DNA of 64,000 bases from Akebia trifoliata. Lineage: Eukaryota; Streptophyta; Magnoliopsida; Ranunculales; Lardizabalaceae. The notes beneath the pieces were generated by a model. The model saw only the letters and a list, made by a program, of their open reading frames with translations, searched no databases and was not told the DNA's origin. Every line of letters begins with the position of its first letter. Position 1 is the stretch's first letter. Shown here one piece after another: positions 48,701 through 60,700 of the stretch. The DNA is taken from contig CM030716.1 in NCBI GenBank assembly GCA_017979445.1, positions 11,993,276 to 12,057,275 on the forward strand, read 5' to 3'. The translations under genes and the position numbers were made by a program.

Positions 48701-51700
48701 TAATAAAGTCCTAATTGTTGGTAATCTTATTTCTCATGGCATGATTTCAGAGTACTTTTGTTCTAAGTGCAAATCATTTGGGGAGTCAGAAGAAGAGATT
48801 TAGGAGAGAAAAGAAAAAACCTAACTCCATAATTAGAGCTTGGCATATATATATATATATATTCGATAATAGAGGATTAGTCATAAATACCCTTACAAAG
48901 AAATAAATAAAGAAATAAACTAATATTAGTAGAAACTACAACTAACTATCCTAATATTTCCAATACTCCCCCTCAAGCTGGGGCAAATATATCAACTAAA
49001 CCCAGCTTGGCGAGATGAGAGATAATGGCAGAGGGTCCTACAAACTTTGTAAGCATATCGGTCAGTTGATCTGAAGAAGGAACAAGACTGTCTCAAGTGC
49101 ACCAGATCGAACTTTCTCCCTGAGAAAGTGAACATCAACCTCAATGTGCTTAGTTCTTTCGTGAAGGACTGAGTCAGATGCAAGCATGATAGCAGACTTG
49201 TTGTCACAGAACAGCAATGAGGAACCAGCAATCGGAAATCCCAACTCTGTCAGCAAAGATCTCAGCCAAAGAAGCTCACATGTGCCAAGAGCCATAGCAC
49301 GATATTCGGCTTCAGCAGACGAACGAGAAACCACACTTTGTTTCTTACTTTTCCACGAAATAAGGTTACCACCATAGAAAGTACAGAAATCAGATGTAGA
49401 TCTCCTGTCTGTAATAGAGCTTGCATAATCAGCATCAGTGAAACATGACAAATGTGGTTGAATAGTGGACGAATAAAATAAACCGAGACCAGGACGAGAT
49501 TTCAAGTAGCGAAGAATACGATACACAGCGTCAAGATGAGAGGTACGCGGAGTATCCATAAACTGACTGACTGCAAAGGTCAAATCCGGTCTAGAGTTAG
49601 TCAGATAAATCAAACGGCCTACGAGTCTCTGGTAAGATGAAGGATCAGATAAAAGCTCCCCAGATTCAGCATGAAGACGATGATTCTGATCCATTGGAGA
49701 AGAAGCAGGACGACAACCAAGCATACCAGTGTCCTGAAGCAGATCCAATGTGTATTTGCGTTGAGATAACGAAATATCACGACGTGAACGGGCCACCTCT
49801 ATCCCCAAAAAGTACTTGAGAGGACCTAAGTCCTTAACCTCAAAAACATTACCCAATTGCCTCTTAACCCTGTCAATCCATTGTACATCATTGCCAGTTA
49901 CTATAATATCATCCACATAAACCAAGACAATTGTATTGCGACCATCTACTCCTCGTCGAATAAAGCAAGTATGGTCAGAGTGGCATCTAGAAAAACCCAT
50001 AGATAGAATGACCTCAGAGAAGCGCTGGAACCAAGCTCGTGGAGACTGTTTTAAGCCATACAGAGATTTGAGAAGGCGACATACTTTCCCAGAATACTCC
50101 CCCTGAAGATGAAACCCAGGAGGGGGGTCCATATAAATGATTTCTGTCAAATCACCGTTTAGAAAGGCATTCTTCACATCAAGCTGGTGAAGGGGCCATG
50201 AATGACATGCCGCTAAAGAGATAAGAAGACGAACAATAGTAAGTTTGGCGACAGGGGCAAATGTGGCACCAAAATCCTGTCCCGGAGTCTGTGTAAATCC
50301 CTTAGCAACAAGGCGGGCCTTGTAGCGATCAACAATACCGTTTGCAAGATACTTGACGGTGAAAACCCATTTACAGCCAACAGTTCGCGCCCCAGAGGGA
50401 AGAGAAACCAGTTCCCAGGTATGATTCTTCTGCAATGCATCCATCTCAGTAGTCATAGCTTTAGTCCACTTAGGATCACGTAAAGCCTCAGATACAGACC
50501 GAGGAATCCGAATAGAGTCTGTGGTTGCAAGATAGGCTCGATAGGAAGGAGAGAGACCCTGATAGGAAACAAACTGGGCAATAGGGTGATCAGTAACACA
50601 CCCTCGCTTACCTTGCGAAATGTAATAGGTAAGTGAGAGTCAGAAATAGAAGGAACAGGAGTAAATGTAGAAGGTGGTATACTTGAGTCCGAGGAAGAGG
50701 GTGGCAAAGTTTGAGAGGGGGGAGGGCGCCGAGAGTACACCTGTAGCGGCTTTGAAGAAGAAGGTGGGGAGAACACAGGTGACGGTAGCACTATAAAGTC
50801 CTACAAAGGAAAAGAGTCCTGCAAAGAAGATGAAACAGGAAAAAAATGAACATTTTCAAAAAATGTGACATCTAGGGAATGAATAAGACGATGGGTGAGG
50901 GGATTATAACACCGATAGCCCTTTGACATAGATGAGTAACCCAAGAAAACACAACGAATGGCTTTGTCATCGAGTTTGGTGTGATGGGGAGTTCTATCCT
51001 GAACAAAGCAAGTACATCAAAAAACTCTCGGTGTAATGAGAAAGAGAGTGCGATCAGGATGAAGAACATGAAAAGGCACCTGTCCCCCTAAGGTACGGCT
51101 AGGAACACGATTCATTAGAAAAGCAGCAGTAAGAACGGCCATATTCCAATAGGACTTGGGAACATGCATCCCTCGTAGAAGACAACGGACGATGTTCATG
51201 AGGTAGCGGTTCTTACGTTCCGCCACCCCGTTTTGCTCAGGGGTGTATGGGCAAGTTAACTGATGAAGCATACCATGCGTATGGAGATGGGACCGAATCC
51301 CATCAGAAATATATTCACCTCCATTATCGGTCATAAGAGATTTGACAGTTATGTTGTACTGAGTCTGAATCATTTTTAGAAAATTAGCAAAAATGGGGAG
51401 CACCTCAGAACGAGAACGCATTAAATAAATCCAAGTACAACGAGAATAGTCATCAATAAATGTAACATAATATCTATGACCATTAAAAGTCGTAATAGGA
51501 GAAGGCCCCCAAACATCAGAATGAACTAAGTTAAAAATAGCATTAAAACGATGCATGCGAGGAATATAAGATGTACGTGTATGTTTAGAAAGCTCACACA
51601 GAGAGCACTGAAATTTGTGGCTATTACAAGAAGTTTTTAAAGCAGGAAATAATGAACATAAGTGCTAAAAATTAGCATGTCCTAAGCGAGCATGCCATAA

Positions 51701-54700
51701 GTTTAAAGACTGGGAAGAAAAAGTATGATTGCCGGTGAGTGGGAGGACGGAAGCTGGAACAGCTGTGGGTGGAGCGCCAAACAGGTACAACCCATCCCTC
51801 TCATACCCCTTGCCAAAAATCCTCCTCGAAGTCAGGTCCTGAAAAACACAGTAGGTAGGAAAAAATGTTACCGAACAATTTAGTTATTTTGTTATACTAC
51901 TCACAGACATAAGGTTAAGAGATAGGTGAGGAACATGAAGAACAGATTCAAGAGAAAAGTCAGGGGTCAAGGAAATAGTACCCTTGCTGTGAATAGGGGT
52001 AGGAGACCCATCAGCAAGGCGAACCTCCTTATGAGTAGTAGGAAAAATGGGAGAAATAAAATGATTAGACTCACCGGTCATGTGATCAGAGGCACCCGAA
52101 TCAATTACTCAAGTCAGAGGAGTAGAGCCAGACTGAGAGGCATGAAATGCAGAAGAGTTACCTGGAGGTGCGGTAATAGATGCGACTGTTGAAGATGAGG
52201 GAGCCTGAGCTTGAAGTTGATCCCGTACAATAGTTGTAATCTGCGTCTATAGGTGTTGCAAATCAATAGTTCCAAGGGACGCAGGTTCAACAGAAGTAGA
52301 TTCAACAACAGCAGCACGGGGCTGTCCCCCAGAAGATCTCAACAGGTGGGGATAGAGTTGAAAACAACGGGCTTTCTCATGGCCAATCTTCCCACAATGG
52401 CTACACGTAAGACCATTACTTTTACCACGTCCACGGCTTCCACGACCTCGATTCCCGGATACTTGAGTACGAGAGTTAGAGAAACCCGAATTGACTGCGA
52501 GAACCATCTGATCTGTATCTAAAGCAGGTATAATGGCAGGAAACTGAATCTGAGAGGGAACGATACGGCGACGACGCTCATCACTATCAATGGTCGCAAA
52601 TGTCTCAAATAAGGACGGTAAAGGCGTGGTATTAAGAATTTGAGTCCGCAGTGCTTCAAACTCAGGACGAAGACCCATGAGGAACTGATATATCTGATGA
52701 CGAGCAATTCTCTTGACTACATACTCGGCTGCCTCAGTAGACAACTCAGCCATAGACTCATAGTGCGAGAGTTCCTCCTAACGAGACTGAAGAAATCCAA
52801 AGTAATCGGCAACACTCTGATTTCCCTGTGTAGGCTGAGCAATATCCCGGTAAAGTTCATAAATTCGAGAGTCACTATGAGCATGTGCATATGTTTGAGT
52901 GAGAGCTGTCCACAAAGAAGAGACGGTCTCATGATACATAAACATAGTGTAGATGCGTTGCTCCATGGAATTAAATAACCATCCAAGAATGGTGCAATTA
53001 TCAATTTCCCATTGTTCAAATTTTGGATCAATGAGTGGTGGCCTAGGAATAACACCAGACAACCAACCAGATTTGCCTCTACTACCCAAATAAAGACGTA
53101 CAGACCTAGACCAGGACTGAAAGTTACGACCATCTAATAGTGCATTAGTTATACGCTGGACTGAGAAATTTGCCCCAAGAGTTGTAGTAGAATCCTTAGT
53201 CTCGTGAGGCATTGTTATTGCACACTATGCACAGGGAGGAATTTTTGATTGAAGGAAGATCTCTCGAGTAATATTGTCGAAGGTCAGATAGTGCACAATT
53301 ACTTGCTGTCAAAGCCCTTTGTTGTTGAAGTTAAAAAAAAATCCCTTGCTGTTGCTGTCGAAGAAATTCACAAAAAAATATCTTCGTATAACCTTAGAAA
53401 TATTACAGAACTAATCGTAAGGGCAGTTAAGATCTAATGGGTCGATCCCAAGAGTTGTTCAGGTTCTGGAGACTGATCGGAGAACTGTTTGCAGCCTGAA
53501 TATCTGATTGCAGGGCTTGAAAAGAGCATATAAACAGATCGCAAGGCTGCAATCTTTGTCTGCTGGCGTCGTAGGCTTGTAAAGGATCATATAACCTGAT
53601 CGCAAGCAGTTTTTAGGGCATAAAACCTGATCGCAGGTTTCCTAATGTCCTATAGATGTGATCGCAGACTTGATTTGGAGCATACGACCTGATCGCAGGC
53701 AGTTGCAGAGCATAAAACCTGATCGCAGGTTTCCTAATATTTTGGAGATGTGATCGCAGACTTGATTTGGAGCATACGGCCTGATCGCAGGCTGTTGGAG
53801 GGCATAAAACTGATCGCAGGTTTGCTAGGTAAGGTCGCAGGCTTGATTCAGACCATACAACCTGATCGCAGGCTGTAGTAGGACGTACAACCTGATCGTA
53901 GGTTTGCTAATGACCTAAAGATAGGATCACAAACCTGATTCAGGCCATACAACCTGATCGGAGGTTGTTTAGAGCATAAAACCTGATCGCAGGTTTGATC
54001 GAAGAAATTTTAGAATTTTTTTTTTTTTTTTTTTTTTTGTTTTGTTTGAAAAGAACGAATATGGAGGCTCTGATACCAAGAAGAGATTTAGAAGAGAAAA
54101 GAAAAAACCTAACTCCATAATTAGAGCTTGGCATATATATATATATATATATATCGATAATAGAGGATTAGTCATAAATACCCTTACAAAGAAATAAATA
54201 AAGAAATAAACTAATATTAGTAGAAACTACAACTAACTATCCTAATATTTCCAATATTAATCACATTCTAACCTATAGTAATATTGTGTTTGTTGTATGG
54301 TCATGTTCCTATTTTAAATCTCCGGTTGCTTTCCTTTCTTGATCCTCTCACTTTTTGAAAGTAAGCAGTTTCATGCTTTCAAGAGAAAGGATTCTATAGA
54401 AACAATGGAACCCACTATTTATTTTTATTTATCTATTATCTTTACTACTTATACTTAATTACTTCATTTATTATTTATTAATTTAAATTAATTGACTATA
54501 TTTTTTATAATTAGTTATCGATACAATTTCTTACTTCAAGGTGAAATGCCTAGAAAAAAGAAAAGATTGTGGTTGGGAAAGTCATAGTTGCAGAAGCCAT
54601 TGGAATTCTTATTTTATACATCAAAAGAATCAGTTTTGTTATAAATAGACCAGGAGAGGTTAAAAGAAATGACATTTACATCCTTCTGTAGTTTGTTGTG

Positions 54701-57700
54701 GTCTTTGGGCAAAAAGAAACTCTCCTGTATTTGATGGGGAGGATCATGCAATGCAAGAGCTTATTATTAGCATTTTGGGTAGTCTATTCTTTCGATGCAA
54801 GATGTTTGAGGAGTTGAAGGGTGTCTTCTTTGAAGACTTTCTTTTCAGATGAAAATCAGTTTGTAAGCCACGGGTTAACCTAATGTACTTGTTTTCTTTC
54901 AATGATCACCATCATCTTTCTTAATTATTAGTTTTGTATACATGGGTATCCAGACTTAGTCCGACTAACCGCATGGACACGCCCATCACCATCATCTTTC
55001 TTAATAAAAATCCCATTAATAACATTTTAAAAAAAAACTATTCTTAACTATATAAAGGGCAGTCCCAATGGTTCGAGCAAAATCAATCATATTAGATTAT
55101 AAGTCAGTTATGTTAGTGGGTTGTACAAATCTGTTAGTCAGTCATGTTAGTTAGCTGTACAAATCAGTCTGTTAGTCAGTTGGCTGTACAAATCTGTTAG
55201 TTAGTTATGTTAGTTAGCTGTACAAATCAGTCTGTTAGTCAGTTGGCTGTACAAATCTGTTAGTTAGTTATGTTAGTTAGCTGTACAAATCAGTCTGTTA
55301 GTCAGTTGTGTTAGTTAGCCAGTTTGTAATTTTGTTATGATAATTAGCTATCAATGTACGTGTATGGTATGATTCATGTAAAAATAGATAATAAGGAATA
55401 TAATGCAAGTTCTTTTTTTTCTCCCCAATATCACTCTACTTTCCTGCAACTTTTTCCTTCTTATTCTGAAATGGTATCAGAGCAATAAACTCTGATTTTG
55501 TTCTGTTTTTTTTTTTTTTTCTCTCTAATATGAGTTCTTTTGCACCTACAAACACTTCCGCGTCCACATCTTCAAACACTTCTATGTCCAACAATTCTAT
55601 GCTTGAGGATTTTTCCAATCCTTATTTTCTTCATCATGGAGAAAGTCCTGGTTCGATCTTGGTCTCTCAGCCTTTGAATGGTGAGAACTATTATACGTGG
55701 AGCAGATCAATGTTGACAGCTCTCAATGCCAAGAACAAGACGGGGTTCGTGGATGGAACGTTCTCTCGACCTCAAAATCAATATGATCCACTATATATTT
55801 TGTGGTTTCGTTGCAACAACAAGGTCCTTTCATGGATTCTTAATTCTCTTACAAGAGAAATTGCTGCCAGTGTCATCAGCACTTCAGTTACTGAAGAAGT
55901 CTGGAGGAATCTGAAAACAAGATTCACTCAAGGTAATGGTCCTAGCCTATTTCAACTCAAGAAAGATCTTGCTTCATTAGTTCAAGATCAATTTTCAGTA
56001 AGTTCCTATTACACGAAATTAAAAGTTGTATGGGATGAGTTTTCCACTGTGAAACCAATTCCTAGTTGTTCTTGTAATCCGGGGTGTTCTTGTGGAGCTT
56101 TAAAGACATTAATAGATCAACATCAAAAAGAATATGTTGTTCAATTTTTGATGGGTCTAAATGACTCTTTTACACACATTCGAGGGCAAATTCTATTAAT
56201 GGATCCAATGCCATCCATTGATAGAGTTTTATCCCTTACTTAACAAGAAGATAAGCAAAGAAAGGTGGTGGGATCATCTTTGATGACTGAAACTGCTGCT
56301 TTGTTCAGCAAGAATGTTAATGTTCCTGGCACAATGATCAAGAATTATCACAAGCAACGTCCTAAGCCAGTTTGTACTCATTGTGGTCTTACTGGGCATA
56401 CAGTTGATAAATGCTACAAGTTACAAGGATATCCACCTGGATATCGTCAGAATCCAAGAACCAAAACATCTTCTGTACATCTAGTTTCATTATCTTCTAC
56501 TGGTTTTGATGAAGCATCCATGGCTTCAGATTCAACTCCTCCTTTCCCTTTCACCAAAGAACAGTGTCAACAACTTCTTTCCTTTCTACAACCTTATTTA
56601 CAAACCACTCCACCTACAGCAATGAATGCTACGAGCAGCTTATCTTTTGTTTCAAACTCTTTGAGTTTATCAGGTATGATTAATTCACCTGATTTTGTTT
56701 CTAAGCAATCAAATTCTTGGATAATTGATAGTGGCGCTACTGATCATATGGTCAGTTCTATTTCGCATCTCACTACAATTACCTCTATCATAAACACTTC
56801 AGTAAAATTACCAAATGGAACATGTGTTCCTGTCACACATGTTGGAACTGCATTAGTTCTTCATAATATTTTATATGTTCCATCTTTTTCTTTTAATCTC
56901 ATCTCAGTCAAAAGGCTCACGGAAAATTCTTGTTGTTTTCTATTTCTTTCTCATTCTTGTTTCATACAAGACCTACATTCATGGAAGACGATTGGAGTGG
57001 CTAAACAAGTAGCTGGGTTATATTTGTTGCAAGCATCTGTTATGGATTCTAGTGTATTTTTTGCTGTAAACCTTTATTCCTTTGATCTTTGGCATTTTAG
57101 GCTAGGTCATCCCTCTCTCAATAAGATTCAAACACTACAAAAGTTGTTGTCTGATATACATACTTCTTCAAATTTCAATTGTAATATCTGTCCATTGGCA
57201 AAACATAAAAGATTGCCATTCACTACTAGTCATTCTATCAGAAATAAAATTTTTGACTTGATACATTGTGACATTTGGTGTCCCTTCTCTGTTGAGTCAA
57301 TCACTGGTTTTAGATATTTTCTTACAATTGTGGATGATCATTCACGTTGTACTTGGACATATCTAATGAAAAATAAATCTGACACTCGCTCTCTAGTTCA
57401 GTCATTTTTTAACCTCATAGAGACACAATTTGATATTCATATCAAAACTATAAGGACTGATAGAGGGGCTGAGTTTGATATGACCGAATTTTATTTTTCT
57501 AAGGGAGTCTTACATCAACAAACATGTGTTGCTACACCTCAACAAAATGGTGTAGTTGAGCGTAAACACCAACATCTCTTAAATGTGGCAAGATCTCTTC
57601 AATTCCATGCAAATTTACCCCTTGTATTCTGGAGTGAATGTATTCTCACAGCAGCTTACTTAATCAATAGAACACCCTCCTTTACTATCCAATAAAACAC

Positions 57701-60700
57701 CATATGAGGTTTTATTCTCCACATCACCAAATTATTCTCATCTTAGAGTATTTGGTTGTCTCTGTTTTGCATCAACCTTATCTCATAATCGTTCTAAATT
57801 TGCACCTAGAGCTAATCCTTGTGTTTTTCTTGGATATCTATATGGCACCAAGGGATACAAACTCTATGATTTAGAAACAAATGCCATCTTCTTATCTCGA
57901 GATGTCATTTTTCGAGAATCTGTTTTTCCATTCAAAACTGGACATGATCTTTCCATCCAGTCAATAGTCATACCTGTTCCTCAAACAAATGATCTTATTT
58001 CTATTGATTCATTCACATCTCCTACAAATCAGATTGTTCAAGATATTCTTCCCAACTCCATGAATGAACCCACAAATAATCAAACTCCAAATCACATACC
58101 AGTTCCAATTGTTTCTCAACAAAATTCAGTAACTCCACAGCCTAAAATTCGAAAATCCACTAGAGTTCACAAAATTCCATCATATCTTGCAGATTATCAT
58201 TGTAACTTAGCTAATGCAGCAGCGGCCACTTCATCATCTGATTCTTTGAGTAAAAGTTCTATCCCGGGTATTCAATATCCAATATCTTCTTTTTTATCAT
58301 ATTCTAATCTTTCTTCTGCTCATAAAGCATTTACACTCTCCCTTTCTTCTCAACAAGAACCAACATCTTTTAGACAAGCCATTCAACATACTCAGTGGTG
58401 TGATGCCATGGCTGATGAAATTAAAGCCTTGGAAGATAATAAAACTTGGACTATAACTCACTTACCTCCCAATAAGCAAGTTGTTGGATGTAAGTGGATT
58501 TACAAGATCAAATATAAATCAGATGGTTCTGTGGAAAGATACAAAGCCCGATTAGTTGCTAAGGGCTATACACAGCAAGAAGGATTGGACTACTTGGAAA
58601 CATTTTCACCAGTTGCCAAGTTAGTCACTGTACGGGTTCTCTTAGCCATAGCTGCATCCAAAAAATGGTCTTTGCACCAATTGGATGTCAACAATGCATT
58701 TTTGCATGGAGACTTAAAAGAAGAGGTGTACATGTCTTTACCTCCTGGATTTCATTGCCCTTCGAAGGGATCATCTGCTCAGGGGGAGTTTCTACCTTCT
58801 GCTCAAGCTCCTTCCACTAGCTCTCAGTTTGTGTGCAAACTGAATAAGTCTTTATATGGCCTCAAACAGGCATCAAGACAGTGGTTCTCCAAGTTTTCAT
58901 CTGTTTTGATAGCTCATGGTTTTATCCAATCTTCAGCTAATCATATTCTGTTCACTCGACAAAAAAAAGAATTCATTCATTGCATTACTGGCTTATGTAG
59001 ATGATATAATCATCACCAGTAATGATGATGTTTTTGTAGATGTTTTAAAGAGATTTCTTCATTCTCAATTTAAGCTCAAAGATCTAGGACTTTTGAAATA
59101 CTTTCTTGGTCTTAAAATTGCTCATTCCACAAAAGGCATTACAGTTTCACAGTGAAAGTATGCTCTTGACATATTATCTGATTCAGGTTATTTGGCATGT
59201 AAACCAGCCTCATTTCCTAGGGACCAGAATTTGAGATTATCCAAAACTGACGGAAAGCCTCTTTCAGATCCACTTTGCTACAGGAGATTAGTGGGTCGAC
59301 TTCTCTACTTAACCATTACAAGGCCTAATTTATCATTTTTTGTTCAACAATTAAGTCAGTATGTTGCAAATCCCACTGAAGTTCATTTGGCAGCTGCTCA
59401 TCGTGTCCTGCGATACATCAAAAGCAATCCTGGCCAAGGCTTATTCTTCCCCTCCGCAAATGATCTACAACTGAAGGCATTCTGTGATGCAGATTGGGCT
59501 GCATGCAGAGATATTAGAAAATCTATTACTGGTTTCTGTGTATTTCTTGGCCAATCACTCATTTCATGGAAATCCAAGAAGCAAAATATAGTGTCTAGGT
59601 CTACAGCAGAAGCTGAATACCGTGCTATGGCAACGATAACATGTGAAATTACTTGGCTGCAGCACTTGTTGAAAGACTTATTTGCACCACAGTCCAAACC
59701 AGCTGTGTTTTTTTGTGATAATCAGGCTGCCTTGCACATACCAGCCAACCCAGTTTTTCATGAACGTACAAAACATATAGATATAGATTGTCATATTGTT
59801 CGAGAAAAATTGTTGGCAGGAACTATGAAAACATTACATGTTTCCACAATTGGGCAGCTAGCCGATATTTTGACTAAGCCTCTTGGCTACAATCTCTTCT
59901 CTAATATTCTTTCCAAGATGGGTGTTATTAACATTTACACTCCATCTTGAGGGGGAGTATTAGATTATAAGTCAGTTATGTTAGTGGGTTGTACAAATCT
60001 GTTAGTCAATTATGTTAGTTAGCTGTACAAATCAGTCTGTTAGTCAGTTGGCTGTACAAATCTATTAGTCAGTTATGTTAGTTAGTTGTACAAATCAGTC
60101 TGTTCGTCAGTTGTGTTAGTTAGCTAGTTTGTTATTCTATTATAATAATTAGCTATCAATGTACGTGTATAAATAAAGGTATGATTCATGTAAAAATAGA
60201 TAATAATGAATATAATGCAAGTTCTTTTTTTTCTCTCCAATATCACTCTACTTTCCTGCAACTTTTTCCTTCTTATTCTGAAAAATCATTTGTGAAACTA
60301 TTGTGTAAACTGAGTGAAAAAACTTAAAACACAGAAACAACCAACTGTTCAAATTTAGTTCACCTTGTCAACTGTATCGATTCCATGAAGACTAATAATC
60401 CAAATCTTCTTCCCAGGATGGTCTCTTCCCTCAACCAGCTCAACTTCCCGTATTGATTCTTTCCCCGAAATTCGTTCTTTCAACCATCTTCGTCCAGGCT
60501 GAAATCAAATTCCCATTAGACAAGGTAGTACAAATTCAACAACAATGACCTAAACCCAACAATTAAGAGCTCTCTCTTACCTTTGAAAATCGCAATTCGG
60601 GAAATCCAGTGCTGGGTTTTACACGAACCTCTCCTTCGAGCCCATGAACATTGCATATGTACCCAACTTCGATAAATTCCGATTCATCCTTACTTGTTTC

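Larger units (their letters stand above)
48791..54256 (-). mobile_element. Ty1/Copia element in intron 3, minus strand
   Basis: LTRs at 54079-54256 (5') and 48791-48965 (3') are nearly identical and contain a long TA run. The element strand starts TATTGGAAATATTAGG. Primer site TGGTATCAGAGC is at 54067-54078 and polypurine GAGGGGGAG directly before the 3' LTR. Flanking bases differ (TCAGA and TTAAT), so no target duplication is visible. Confidence 0.95.
55090..60283 (+). mobile_element. Ty1/Copia element in intron 3, plus strand, with intact target duplication
   Basis: LTRs at 55090-55471 and 59958-60283 begin TATTAGATTATAAG and end TTATTCTGAAA. Perfect AATCA duplications flank them (55085-55089 and 60284-60288). 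Primer site TGGTATCAGAGC is at 55472-55483 and GAGGGGGAG before the 3' LTR. It belongs to a different Copia family from its neighbour. Confidence 0.97.
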
